A stretch of DNA of 46,694 bases. Source: Candidatus Harrisonbacteria bacterium. GTDB lineage: Bacteria > Patescibacteriota > Minisyncoccia > UBA6257 > UBA11618. A model generated the notes under the pieces. The model saw only the letters and a program-made list of their open reading frames with translations, did not search any database and was not told where the DNA came from. The stretch's first letter is position 1. The number at the start of each line of letters is the position of its first letter. The stretch is from the NCBI GenBank assembly GCA_023244835.1, contig JAHFLN010000004.1, forward strand, positions 1 through 46,694. Direction: 5' to 3'. Below are positions 31,695-39,622 of the stretch, one piece after another. The position numbers and the translations under genes are program-made.

Positions 31695-31982
31695 ATCGTT
31701 TTACCGCCCTACAGTGCACGCCTCGCCTCCCGCGCCGGTAACGGAGCAGATGAGCGGAATGACCGCGAAGGCAAGAAGCGCGACTACGATGCCAATCACG
31801 GCATTGAGTATCATGGGAGAGGCCTCCTTTTCCTTACCCTGCGTGAAGAGGAATGCGCCGCGGAGGAGATAGACAAGGGCGACAAAAAAGATAATGACCT
31901 GAAAATAGCCGATAAGCTTATATCCAACATCGAGAAGGGCATAGAAACCGCCGCCTGAGCCCCCGACGCGGGAGATGCCGCC
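31695..31982. repeat. 288-bp direct repeat, copy 2 (pilin C-terminal module)
   Basis: Identical to 31181-31468. The 514-bp spacing corresponds to one gene unit, pointing to recent tandem duplication or gene conversion. Confidence 0.92.
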
Positions 31983-32063
31983 ATTCCTAAATTGCGCGAA
32001 TGAAATAAGAGGTGCCGCAAGAAGCGGGAGAATCGATCCATATATAGCGCGGATGAATTTCAT
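31701..32063 (-). CDS. VirB2/TrbC-like pilin, shorter paralogue
   Basis: The 120-residue protein has a signal peptide (MKFIRAIYGSILPLLAAPLISFAQ), a very short mature N-terminus (FRNGGISRVGGSGGGF) and two hydrophobic helices identical in sequence to those of the downstream paralogue. The end CSVTGAGGEACTVGR supplies two Cys that could form a disulfide. Pilins of this class assemble into conjugative or type IV secretion fibres. No VirB4, VirB6 or other secretion gene is in the window. It lies 12 bp upstream of its paralogue and 70 bp downstream of a third pilin-like gene. Confidence 0.8.
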   Translation of the reverse strand: MKFIRAIYGSILPLLAAPLISFAQFRNGGISRVGGSGGGFYALLDVGYKLIGYFQVIIFFVALVYLLRGAFLFTQGKEKEASPMILNAVIGIVVALLAFAVIPLICSVTGAGGEACTVGR

Positions 32064-32133
32064 AATAGTTTAAGCATACCACGGGCCGTAGTCGCCGTGC
32101 TTGTGGATAAGTCCGCAGTTTCTAGAATACGTT

Positions 32134-32544
32134 TCAAGAGAAGAGCTCTTGGATGATCTGCGTTACGCCGCCTGCAAGAAGAAGAAGGCCGAAACCGAGC
32201 GCGGCATAGTAGATCGTGTCCTGACCTTTTTTGATCTCGGTCGCATTGCCGCCTGACTTCGCGATTAGGAATGCGCCGTAGAGGCACATGATGGTAACGA
32301 CGGGAACGGCTATGGTAATCAAGGCGATCGAGAGTTTGTCGATAAGCTCGCCGACGGTTCGGGCGCCGAGCGGGTTTGGAAGTTCGTCATTCACGCCGAA
32401 ATTACCAGTCGTATTCTTGCCGCTGTTGCCACCCCTCAAAAGACTTCCGAAGCCGAAGGGATTATCAGAATCCGCCGCGAAGGAGGCGAGGGGGGCGAGG
32501 GTTCCGACAAGGATGTATGCGTACGCGGTGCGGAGTATGTTCAT
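32134..32544 (-). CDS. VirB2/TrbC-like pilin
   Basis: The 136-residue protein starts MNILRTAYAYILVGTLAPLASFAADS, a signal peptide ending SFA, then a short Gly/Asn-rich segment. Two hydrophobic helices follow (about residues 68-90 IALITIAVPVVTIMCLYGAF; 110-128 TIYYAALGFGLLLLAGGV) separated by IAKSGGNATEIKKGQD. The layout is the same as the other pilins in the cluster but the sequence is distinct. The start overlaps the stop of the upstream gene by 4 bp. The frame extends further upstream but only this ATG gives a signal peptide. An exact DnaA-box-like TGTGGATAA lies just downstream (32102-32110), probably by chance. Confidence 0.8.
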   Translation of the reverse strand: MNILRTAYAYILVGTLAPLASFAADSDNPFGFGSLLRGGNSGKNTTGNFGVNDELPNPLGARTVGELIDKLSIALITIAVPVVTIMCLYGAFLIAKSGGNATEIKKGQDTIYYAALGFGLLLLAGGVTQIIQELFS

Positions 32545-32939
32545 TGCTTGCAGGTTCGTATTGTGTACCATACCCCGTTGCAGGGGACATTGATTCCTAA
32601 AGTATAGAATGCGGTATTCAATATCGTCCATGCGCCCCACACGATCACGAGTCCCCAGAAGGCGTTATAGATGATATCCTTGCCCTGTTTCAGGAAGTTG
32701 GCATTCGCGCCGTAGAGGATGATAAGGCTCGCGCCGTAGAGCATTGAGAAGACGACGATCGCGGGAGCGAGCGCTATCACGGTGAAGCGGAGGGCAACAT
32801 AGACGAGCGCGATAAGGTCGGCGATCGTGCAGAGATTTTCGGTGATGACGGGCTGGACGGTTCCGCTATTTACCGGAAATTTTCCGTGGCACCACTGGTC
32901 GGCAAATGAGTTCGCTTGAGCGAGGAGCCAGTCTTTCAT
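32541..32939 (-). CDS. VirB2-like two-helix membrane protein
   Basis: The 132-residue protein lacks an obvious cleavable signal (MKDWLLAQANSFADQWCHGK) but has two or three hydrophobic segments (about residues 37-66 LCTIADLIALVYVALRFTVI..., 69-82 and 95-118 FWGLVIVWGAWTILNTAF). The inter-helix loop GANANFLKQGKDIIYNA resembles the K-x-G-x-D-x-I-x-x-A loop of the neighbouring pilins (IKKGQDTIYYAA). Four Cys could form disulfides. It overlaps both neighbours by 4 bp, so it is translationally coupled to the substrate-binding protein upstream and to the pilin downstream. Confidence 0.75.
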   Translation of the reverse strand: MKDWLLAQANSFADQWCHGKFPVNSGTVQPVITENLCTIADLIALVYVALRFTVIALAPAIVVFSMLYGASLIILYGANANFLKQGKDIIYNAFWGLVIVWGAWTILNTAFYTLGINVPCNGVWYTIRTCKQ

Positions 32940-34162
32940 AGTCCGTTTAGGCGGTTTGCCGCCTCCTGCGCCGCTTGGTCGGCGCTTTTTAACCCGCTCG
33001 TTACAGACTCGATCATTGCGGAAAGGATTGAGCGCGCCGTATTTTCATCGGCACGCGGCCACGAGCGCGCGGTAAGCAGTTGGCCGGCAAATGCCCTCAT
33101 AAGAGGGTCGTTTGCATAAGCGCTCGCGGTCGCACGGAGCGCCGCAGGCTCGCCGATGGCGTTCGCGTAGGCCATGGCATTTTCAGGGACTGTCGTAAGG
33201 TCGCGGATAAACGCCCACGCGACAGCCTGGTTCCTACTCTGCGACCATACGGCGAGTCCGGCATACGAGGGGATGGTAAGCGGCGCGCCTGACGACTGGA
33301 GCATGGGAGAGGTGCCTACGCGAAGCGCGGGGTTCGCGCGGCGGATCGCTGACACGTCGCCATGGTAGCCGAACATCATAGGGAGAGAGCCCTGCGCAAA
33401 GCGCTCGATGTCCGCGGGAAGGCGATCGTCCCACGTGTAGTATGAGCTCCGAGGGTCGGCGAATTTCGCATAGAAGGCGAGGCCGTCTTCGCCTCCGCGG
33501 AACGAGGTGCGGCCATCGGTCTCAACCATCGGGGCGCCGGCCTGCATCATGAGCACGGAGACGATGTCAGCGGCGTTCTGCATGGTGCGGTTCGTGCCGC
33601 CGATTGCGGCCGATCCCTTCCCTAACTTCCGCACGAGTTCTTGGAAAGTGAGCCAGTTTGAAGGGGGGAGCGCGACACCCTTCGCGTCGAAGATATCCTT
33701 ATTATAAATAAGGCCGAGCGTATCCATATAAAGCGGAAGGGCATAGACGGCGCCGTTTGCGGTGAAGTCTTGCATGACCGCGGCAGGGAAGAGGCTGTCG
33801 GCTTGCGCGTAGGAGACGATGTCGGCCGGCGCGGGCGCGAGCTTGTTGCCGTGCTTCGGGAGCCAGGCATTCCCGATCATGAAGATGTCGGGACCCTGCC
33901 CGGTCGCGAGGCCGTTTACGAGGAGATTCTCGTACTCCTCGGGCGAGAGCTGGACATATTTCACGGTGATCGCGGGATTCGCGCTATGGTATCCGGACGT
34001 TATATCCGACCATACGGACGGGTTGTCAAAACCCCATATCGTGATCTCGGTTTTTACGACGCTCCTCTTAAAGCCGGGGATAACGCCCGTGCCGACGAGG
34101 AGGCCGAAAATAAGGAGAAGAGCGAATCCGCCTATGGCAAGGAAGCGCCTGTTCAGAGGCAT
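32936..34162 (-). CDS. Membrane-anchored extracellular solute-binding protein (sugar type)
   Basis: The 408-residue protein starts MPLNRRFLAIGGFALLLIFG (anchor, residues 7-27). It has the family-1/8 solute-binding architecture: TEITIWGFDNPSVWSDITSGY, QGPDIFMIGNAWLPKHGNKL, YALPLYMDTLGLIYNKDIFDAKG, PSNWLTFQELV and MMFGYHGD. Such proteins deliver sugars or polyols to ABC importers, yet no permease is present. The gene overlaps gyrA upstream by 10 bp and the pilin-like gene downstream by 4 bp. In this context it may act as a surface receptor linked to the pilus-like proteins (inference). Confidence 0.92.
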   Translation of the reverse strand: MPLNRRFLAIGGFALLLIFGLLVGTGVIPGFKRSVVKTEITIWGFDNPSVWSDITSGYHSANPAITVKYVQLSPEEYENLLVNGLATGQGPDIFMIGNAWLPKHGNKLAPAPADIVSYAQADSLFPAAVMQDFTANGAVYALPLYMDTLGLIYNKDIFDAKGVALPPSNWLTFQELVRKLGKGSAAIGGTNRTMQNAADIVSVLMMQAGAPMVETDGRTSFRGGEDGLAFYAKFADPRSSYYTWDDRLPADIERFAQGSLPMMFGYHGDVSAIRRANPALRVGTSPMLQSSGAPLTIPSYAGLAVWSQSRNQAVAWAFIRDLTTVPENAMAYANAIGEPAALRATASAYANDPLMRAFAGQLLTARSWPRADENTARSILSAMIESVTSGLKSADQAAQEAANRLNGL

Positions 34163-36591
34163 ATTGTGCCGATGATCTTGTCGCTCGAGGGTATGTTCAT
34201 GATTTTCACGCCCTGCGTCGCGCGGCTCGCGGTGCGTACGGAGGGCAGCGTGGTACGAATGATTTGGCCTTTCGCGGAGAGCACGAAGAGCTCTTCCTCG
34301 TCGCTCACGCAATGGGCGGATACGATCACGCCGGTCTTAGAAGTAATATTAGCAGTTTTCACGCCCTGGCCGCCACGCGCCTGGACCTTGTATTCGGAAA
34401 GCTTCGTTTGCTTGCCGTATCCGCGCTCCATAACGACGAGGAGCTTCGCGCCCTTCGCTTGTTCGGGATTCACGATGTTCAAGGAATTGACGGCGTCGCC
34501 GGATTTCGCGCGGATCGCGATCACGCCGCTCGCGGTGCGGCCCATGCCGCGGATTTGCGATTCCTTAAAACGGATCGCCTGACCCCTCACCGTGGTTACG
34601 AGAATATCGTCTTTGCCCGACGAGAGCGCGGCCCATACGAGTCCATCGTCCTTTTTGAGTCCGATCGCGATAATGCCGTTCTTCCGGACGTTGCCGAAGT
34701 CTTTGAGCGGCGTCTTCTTGATGATGCCGTTCTTCGTGACCATTACGAGATAACCAGCCTGTTTTTCGGGATAGGCGACGATCGCGCTGATCTTCTCGCC
34801 TTCGGGGATATCCAAGAAATTCTGTATCAGCTTGCCTTTCGAGGTGCGGCTGCCCACGGGGATTTCCCAGGCCTTCGTCTGGAAGGCGCGGCCGCGCGTG
34901 GTGAAGAAGAGCACGTTGTCGTGGGTATTCGCGCTCATGATCTGTTGGAGGAAATCCTCCTCGGCGACGTCGGCGCCGATCAGTCCCTTGCCGCCGCGGT
35001 TCTGGCTTCTGATGGCCGCGGGCTGGGCGCGCTTGATGTACCCGCTCGCGGAGAAGGTAATTAGGGCGTCTTCGGCGGGAATCAGGTCGGCCTCGCTGAA
35101 GTCCTTCAGCCCGTGCGCGACCGCCTTCGTGCGCCGCGCGTCGCCGAACTTGTCCTTGATCGCCGTGAATTCGCCCTTGATGACCGTGAGGATGCGCTTC
35201 GGGCTTTTCAGGAGCGATTCGAGGTCGGCTATGATCGCGCGTTTCTCGGCGAGCTCGTCCTCGATTTTCTGCGTTTCGAGCGCGGCGAGCGTCTGGAGAC
35301 GCATATCGAGAATGGCGTTCGCCTGGATGTCGGTGAAGGCGAACTTCTTCATGAGGTTTTGGAAGGCGTCGGCGCGGTCCTTGGATTTCTTAATAATCGC
35401 GATCACGAGGTCGATCTGCTCCAGGGCTTTCTTCAGTCCTTCGAGGATATGGGCGCGCTCGAGCGCTTTTTTGAGGTCGAACTCCGCGCGGCGGCGTACA
35501 ACGGTCACGCGGTGGGCGATATGGGCCGCGAGGATGTCGCGTATCGACATGATCTCGGGCTGGTTGCCGTTCCGGAGGGCAAGCAGGTTCACGTTGAAAT
35601 TCTTCTGCAGGTCGGTGTATTCGTAGAGCTGGTTTAATATCTTCTGTCCCGATGCGCCGCTCTTCAACTCGATCAGTATCGAAATGTTCTCGTCGGACTC
35701 GTCGCGCATGTCGCGGATGCCCTCGATCTTCTTGTCGGTCACGAGCGCCGCGATCTTCACGATGAGTTCGGACTTGTCGACCTGGTAGGGGATCGAGGTT
35801 ATAACGATGCGCGAGTCGTCCTCGATTTCGGCCACGCCGCGGCAGGTGATCGGGCCGTGGCCGGTCACATAGGCGTTTATGATTGCCTTGCGGTCGTAGA
35901 TCACGCCGCCGGTCGGAAAGTCGGGGCCTTGTATGAAGTGCATAAGCTCTTCGCTTGTCGCCTCGGGGTTATCGATAAGGTGCGCGGATGCGTCGACGAT
36001 TTCGCGCAAGTTATGCGGAGGGATCGAAGTCGCCATGCCGACTGCGATACCTTCGGTGCCATTGAGGAGCAGGTTCGGAATTTTCGCGGGAAGGCACACG
36101 GGCTCGCGTTGGGAGGCATCGTAATTCGGCTGCCAGTCGATCGTTTCCTTATCAATATCCTCGAGGAGCGCTTCGGCCATAGGCGCGAGTTTGCATTCGG
36201 TGTAGCGGGGAGCAGCGGCGTTATCGCCGTCGATGGAGCCGAAATTGCCCTGGCCGATGATCAAGGGATAGCGCAGGGAGAAATCCTGCGTCATGCGCAC
36301 AAGGGCGTTGTATATAGAAAGGTCGCCGTGGGGATGGAATTTTCCCATTGTTTCGCCGACGACGAAGGCGGACTTGCGGGTCTTCGCGCCCGCCGTCACA
36401 TTACTCTCCCACATCGCCCACAATATGCGCCGATGCACGGGCTTCAGGCCGTCGCGTACGTCGGGAAGGGCGCGCGAGACGATCACGGACATCGCGTAGT
36501 CGAGGTACGACTCGCGCAGCTCCTGCGTTATCTCGCGGCTCTCAACCTTATTCGCCGCAACCGGACTCTCTTCGTCTTTTTTCTTGGTCAT
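34153..36591 (-). CDS. gyrA: DNA gyrase subunit A
   Basis: The 812-residue type IIA topoisomerase subunit cleaves and rejoins DNA. The winged-helix domain carries active-site Tyr130 (NAAAPRYTECKL). The C-terminal beta-pinwheel contains QNRGGKG, a close match to the GyrA box QRRGGKG, which supports GyrA over ParC. In the quinolone-binding helix the sequence is HPHGDLSIYNALVRM: the positions equal to E. coli Ser83 and Asp87 are Leu91 and Asn95, the same changes that give resistance in E. coli. The start overlaps the small upstream membrane protein by 4 bp. gyrB is not in the window. Confidence 0.97.
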   Translation of the reverse strand: MTKKKDEESPVAANKVESREITQELRESYLDYAMSVIVSRALPDVRDGLKPVHRRILWAMWESNVTAGAKTRKSAFVVGETMGKFHPHGDLSIYNALVRMTQDFSLRYPLIIGQGNFGSIDGDNAAAPRYTECKLAPMAEALLEDIDKETIDWQPNYDASQREPVCLPAKIPNLLLNGTEGIAVGMATSIPPHNLREIVDASAHLIDNPEATSEELMHFIQGPDFPTGGVIYDRKAIINAYVTGHGPITCRGVAEIEDDSRIVITSIPYQVDKSELIVKIAALVTDKKIEGIRDMRDESDENISILIELKSGASGQKILNQLYEYTDLQKNFNVNLLALRNGNQPEIMSIRDILAAHIAHRVTVVRRRAEFDLKKALERAHILEGLKKALEQIDLVIAIIKKSKDRADAFQNLMKKFAFTDIQANAILDMRLQTLAALETQKIEDELAEKRAIIADLESLLKSPKRILTVIKGEFTAIKDKFGDARRTKAVAHGLKDFSEADLIPAEDALITFSASGYIKRAQPAAIRSQNRGGKGLIGADVAEEDFLQQIMSANTHDNVLFFTTRGRAFQTKAWEIPVGSRTSKGKLIQNFLDIPEGEKISAIVAYPEKQAGYLVMVTKNGIIKKTPLKDFGNVRKNGIIAIGLKKDDGLVWAALSSGKDDILVTTVRGQAIRFKESQIRGMGRTASGVIAIRAKSGDAVNSLNIVNPEQAKGAKLLVVMERGYGKQTKLSEYKVQARGGQGVKTANITSKTGVIVSAHCVSDEEELFVLSAKGQIIRTTLPSVRTASRATQGVKIMNIPSSDKIIGTICL

Positions 36592-36878
36592 TTATGTATG
36601 GTGAATGTGGTGCTTCCGGTAAGTGCGCTATGGAAATACATATAGGCATTCACAACGCCGGTTTCCACGGACCGCGCGATGACGCGTAGGCCGTTAGTAA
36701 AGATTTCGAGCGAGCCGGCATCGGCCGAGACTCCCTCTACGGACGGGGAAATCACCCAGTTCATATAGAGTATCCACAGGACGACGATCACCGCAACTGA
36801 AGCGGATGAGAGATATATGAGCGCGCGGCGCTTTTCCGTGTCCGTTCGGGGGGCGGTTATGCGGTGAGGCATACGCAT
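36588..36878 (-). CDS. Small single-pass membrane protein upstream of gyrA
   Basis: The 96-residue product has a basic N-terminus (RMPHRITAPRTDTEKRR), one transmembrane helix (about residues 20-41, LIYLSSASVAVIVVLWILYM) and an extracytoplasmic tail. It overlaps the upstream MBL-like gene by about 22 bp and gyrA by 4 bp (ATGA). The start could be MRMPH (36878) or MPH (36872). The tight overlap suggests a fixed gene order, but no function can be given. Confidence 0.7.
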   Translation of the reverse strand: MRMPHRITAPRTDTEKRRALIYLSSASVAVIVVLWILYMNWVISPSVEGVSADAGSLEIFTNGLRVIARSVETGVVNAYMYFHSALTGSTTFTIHK

Positions 36879-37360
36879 GTGAGCCCCGACGACGGGACAT
36901 CTTTCTTCCGGATCGTGACCTTGTCCATGGTTTCAGCCTCGGCTCCGAGTTCCTTCGCAATCGTATGCGCTACGGCTTGGGGCGCGATCACCATGCGCGG
37001 CTCGATCTGTCGGATGAAGCTCGCGGCGCCGTCTGTCTGCGTGACAAAGACAATATCGATGCGGTTCAGCTTATCCAGGATCTTTACATTCGCCTCGGAA
37101 ACAATGGCAATGCGCAGGTCTTCAGCTTTCATTACGTAAGTGAAGGGAGCGATACCCTGGATCTCGACGCCCTGGATTTCATACTCGCCGGGACCCTCAA
37201 CCACGAAGCCTGCGTCGGGGAGGTCGACCTTCCCGTGCGCGGTGCGTAGAAGGATATCGGGCTTCATGCGGGAAGCGCCGCTCTCGGGGCCTTCGGTTGC
37301 GATCGTGAGTCCGCCTGTTTGGAATTTAAAGGAATTATGTCCGGCAAGCGTAATGATCAT
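36857..37360 (-). CDS. Degenerate metallo-beta-lactamase-fold protein (UlaG-like)
   Basis: The 167-residue protein begins MIITLAGHNSFKFQTGGLTI, the first strands of UlaG-type MBL hydrolases (usually W-x-G-H-S-x-F). It ends VTIRKKDVPSSGLTCVCL. The HxHxDH zinc motif is absent and the corresponding region reads LLRTAHGKVDLPD. The family usually has over 200 residues. Later strands keep the pattern GFVVEGPGEYEIQGVEIQGI and IDIVFVTQTDG. A metal-free fold used for binding seems likelier than an active hydrolase. It starts the overlapping run MBL-like, membrane protein, gyrA, binding protein, pilins. Confidence 0.75.
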   Translation of the reverse strand: MIITLAGHNSFKFQTGGLTIATEGPESGASRMKPDILLRTAHGKVDLPDAGFVVEGPGEYEIQGVEIQGIAPFTYVMKAEDLRIAIVSEANVKILDKLNRIDIVFVTQTDGAASFIRQIEPRMVIAPQAVAHTIAKELGAEAETMDKVTIRKKDVPSSGLTCVCLTA

Positions 37361-37396
37361 ATAGGTGGATGATAGCGGATTTCGGGCCGTAAATCA

Positions 37397-37434
37397 ATAA
37401 AAAACGGCGCGATTCCCAAGGGGGTTTCGCGCCG
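37397..37434 (-). terminator. Terminator after the HTH regulator gene
   Basis: On minus, CGGCGCG (37428-37434) pairs with CGCGCCG (37405-37411), with an inner AACCCCC/GGGAAT-like extension, followed by TTTTTTATT. Confidence 0.85.
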
Positions 37435-37460
37435 AAGCGGGAACGTTGTCACGCCGGAGA

Positions 37461-37856
37461 TCACATCATGGATCGTCGAGTTGCGCCGCGGTTCATGGTC
37501 TTATGCGCGAGTTGGAGAGCTCGTGTGAGACGGTCGCGGGGAATCTGGCCTCGCTTTTCCCATGCGGCGATTCGAGCGGTGCTTGAATGTAGTTCGCCTG
37601 CCATATCGTCTTGGGTATATCCGAGGGCTCTCCGCAAGTCCGCGAGGTCATACGCGACCCAATCTCTAACGGATTCCGCCATTTCCGGGGTTATCGCGAG
37701 CGCGACATGGTAATGCTCCAAAGGAATCGCACGTTCCTTTCGCCAAGTCTTTACGGCTGACGCGCTCACATCGAGCAGTTCCGCGAACTGGCGCTGATTG
37801 AGGCTAAGTCGTGCGAGCGTCGCGTCAAAATCAAAAAAAGTCGTGGTTTTCAGCAT
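37461..37856 (-). CDS. Two-domain helix-turn-helix regulator
   Basis: The 131-residue protein appears to contain two XRE-like helix-turn-helix units. The first is LSLNQRQFAELLDVSASAVK then TWRKERAIP (about residues 17-45). The second is LRRALGYTQDDMAGELHSS then TARIAAWEKRGQIP (about 73-107). A tandem HTH could bind a long asymmetric operator. The start at MLKTTTFF is supported by a promoter (37909-37937) about 50 bp upstream. It is divergent from infB, and the two promoters overlap, so this protein may regulate infB, itself, or both (inference). Confidence 0.85.
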   Translation of the reverse strand: MLKTTTFFDFDATLARLSLNQRQFAELLDVSASAVKTWRKERAIPLEHYHVALAITPEMAESVRDWVAYDLADLRRALGYTQDDMAGELHSSTARIAAWEKRGQIPRDRLTRALQLAHKTMNRGATRRSMM

Positions 37857-37908
37857 CACATGCCTTTCTAGCGGCTTATGCCACACGGGGGAAATGAAGC
37901 TGATAAGG

Positions 37909-37937
37909 ATAATGCTGTTTTTGCGAAAGCGCGTCAA
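37909..37937 (-). promoter_or_regulatory. Promoter of the HTH regulator
   Basis: On minus, TTGACG (37932-37937), 17-bp spacer and CATTAT (37909-37914). The -35 lies inside the spacer of the divergent infB promoter. Confidence 0.75.
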
Positions 37938-37949
37938 TCGTGGTATTTT
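37921..37949 (+). promoter_or_regulatory. Candidate infB promoter
   Basis: TTGCGA (37921-37926), 17-bp spacer and TATTTT (37944-37949). It overlaps the divergent HTH promoter. The leader to infB contains hairpins CCACA/TGTGG (about 37972-37983) and ATTCCGC/GCGGAAT (37986-38002). Confidence 0.55.
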
Positions 37950-38034
37950 AAGAGGACTTATATGCCCTGTGCCACAACTGTGGCCATTCCGCGGGGCGGA
38001 ATTTAGGATAGGGCGATGAGCCGAATCTGATAAA

Positions 38035-39519
38035 ATGCCCAAAAAAAACGAGGAAAAGGAATCAGGATCTCATTCAGCCGCAGTTGTTTCACGGGGTATG
38101 AAGCGACCCCCTATAATCGCGGTCGTGGGCCATGTAGACCACGGAAAGACGACGCTTTTGGACGCGATCCGGAAGGCTGACGTTGCCGCGGGCGAGGCGG
38201 GGGGCATCACGCAGTCGATCGGTGCCTATGAGATAGTCCATTCGGGCGAGCGGATGACCTTTATCGATACGCCGGGGCACGAGGCCTTTATGGCTATGCG
38301 CCGTCGCGGGGCTTCGATCGCCGACTTGGCGATCGTGGTCGTCGCAGTTGACGAAGGCGTGCAGGAGCAGACGAAGGAGGCGATCGCGATCCTTACGGAA
38401 ACCGGAACGCCCTATGTCGTGGCGCTCACGAAGGCCGATCGCGGGTCAAACCTCGACAAGGCGAAGAATGACCTTATGCAGGCAGGCGTCTTGCTCGAGG
38501 GCTATGGCGGCTCGACGAGCTGGCAGGCGGTGTCGGGAAAGACCGGGGAGGGGGTAGCCGACCTGCTCGACCTCCTGCTTCTCGTGGCTGATACCCTGGG
38601 GCTTGAATGCGATCCGTCGTCTCCTGTGAGCGGCTTCGTGCTTGAGGCGAAGAAAGACGCGAAGCGCGGCGTCGTCGTGCACGCGGTCGTAACTGACGGA
38701 ACTTTGAGGGTTGGCATGGATATCGTGGCGGGCAAGGCGGGGACTCGCGTGCGCTCGCTCGAAGACGGTAATCGCGCGCGGATCGATTCCTGTACGGCGT
38801 CTGCGCCGGTTGTGATAGGCGGGTTCAAGGACATGCCTGCCGCAGGCGACGCGTTCGGTCCGGGAATAGTCGCGCCTACACCTCACGCGGCGCGTCAGAA
38901 TCGCGAGCGGCTGGTGCACGAGGAGGGGGTAACGGCGATCAATATTATAATCAAGGCGGATTCGCACGGCGCGCTCGAAGCGGCGAGCCAGGCAATCCGC
39001 GGAATCGCGCGGCCGGAGGGCACGCTCGTGCGCATTGTGAGCGAAGGCGTGGGCGATATCACGGACGGCGACGTGCAGTGGTTCGTGGCAACCGAATCCG
39101 AGCGCGGCATGGTGGTTGGTTTCAATGTGTCCGCGACGAAGCCCGCGGAAACCATGGCGAAGACGAATCGCATCGCGATCGTCGCGTCGCCCATCATTTA
39201 CGATCTCGTGCGCGCGGTGGAAGGGGCCTTGAAATCAATGACGAAGGCGGGCGCTTCAGGCGATCTTCAAGTGCTCGCGCTCTTCGGCATGAAGGGTCGG
39301 GGAGAGCACGTGATAGGCGGGAAAGTGGTTATGGGGGAGATGAAGAATGAGGCTGTGGTTAGGGTCGAGCGCGAAGGGGAAGAGATCGGCACGGGGGCGA
39401 TCGCTTCCTTGCAGTCAGGCAAGAAGCCGGTTGAAAGCGTGGAGGAGGGGAGCGAGTGCGGACTGATGGTGAAATCTGAGTGCGACATCAAGGTCGGAGA
39501 CCATATCATCATCCGATGA
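38035..39519 (+). CDS. infB: Translation initiation factor IF-2 (short form)
   Basis: The 494-residue GTPase places fMet-tRNA on the 30S subunit. It has only about 25 residues before the G domain, so the long N-terminal region of typical IF-2 is absent, as in many reduced genomes. G1 is GHVDHGKT (32-39), the switch region GGITQSIGAYEI, G3 DTPGH, and G4 TKAD in place of NKxD, with QAVSGKTGEGV as G5. Domains II, III and C2 follow to the final VGDHIIIR. MKRPPII (38098) is a possible alternative start. rbfA lies 103 bp downstream across a CGAAA-rich spacer, and the divergent HTH gene shares its control region. Confidence 0.96.
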   Translation: MPKKNEEKESGSHSAAVVSRGMKRPPIIAVVGHVDHGKTTLLDAIRKADVAAGEAGGITQSIGAYEIVHSGERMTFIDTPGHEAFMAMRRRGASIADLAIVVVAVDEGVQEQTKEAIAILTETGTPYVVALTKADRGSNLDKAKNDLMQAGVLLEGYGGSTSWQAVSGKTGEGVADLLDLLLLVADTLGLECDPSSPVSGFVLEAKKDAKRGVVVHAVVTDGTLRVGMDIVAGKAGTRVRSLEDGNRARIDSCTASAPVVIGGFKDMPAAGDAFGPGIVAPTPHAARQNRERLVHEEGVTAINIIIKADSHGALEAASQAIRGIARPEGTLVRIVSEGVGDITDGDVQWFVATESERGMVVGFNVSATKPAETMAKTNRIAIVASPIIYDLVRAVEGALKSMTKAGASGDLQVLALFGMKGRGEHVIGGKVVMGEMKNEAVVRVEREGEEIGTGAIASLQSGKKPVESVEEGSECGLMVKSECDIKVGDHIIIR

Positions 39520-39523
39520 TGAT

Positions 39524-39617
39524 GAAATTCGAAGCACGAAACTCGAAATTCGAAACGAGGGCGGTAGCTCCGCACAGCGTCTTTTTCGGGTTTCGGATTT
39601 CGGGTTTCGGATTTTCC
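39524..39617. repeat. CGAAA-type imperfect inverted repeat between infB and rbfA
   Basis: The left half carries CGAAA units about 7-10 bp apart (GCACGAAACTCGAAATTCGAAAC). The right half, from about 39586, carries their complement (GGGTTTCGGATTTCGGGTTT). Together they could form a long imperfect hairpin in the infB-rbfA transcript. This looks like a dispersed intergenic repeat rather than a terminator. Confidence 0.65.
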
Positions 39618-39622
39618 GGCGT

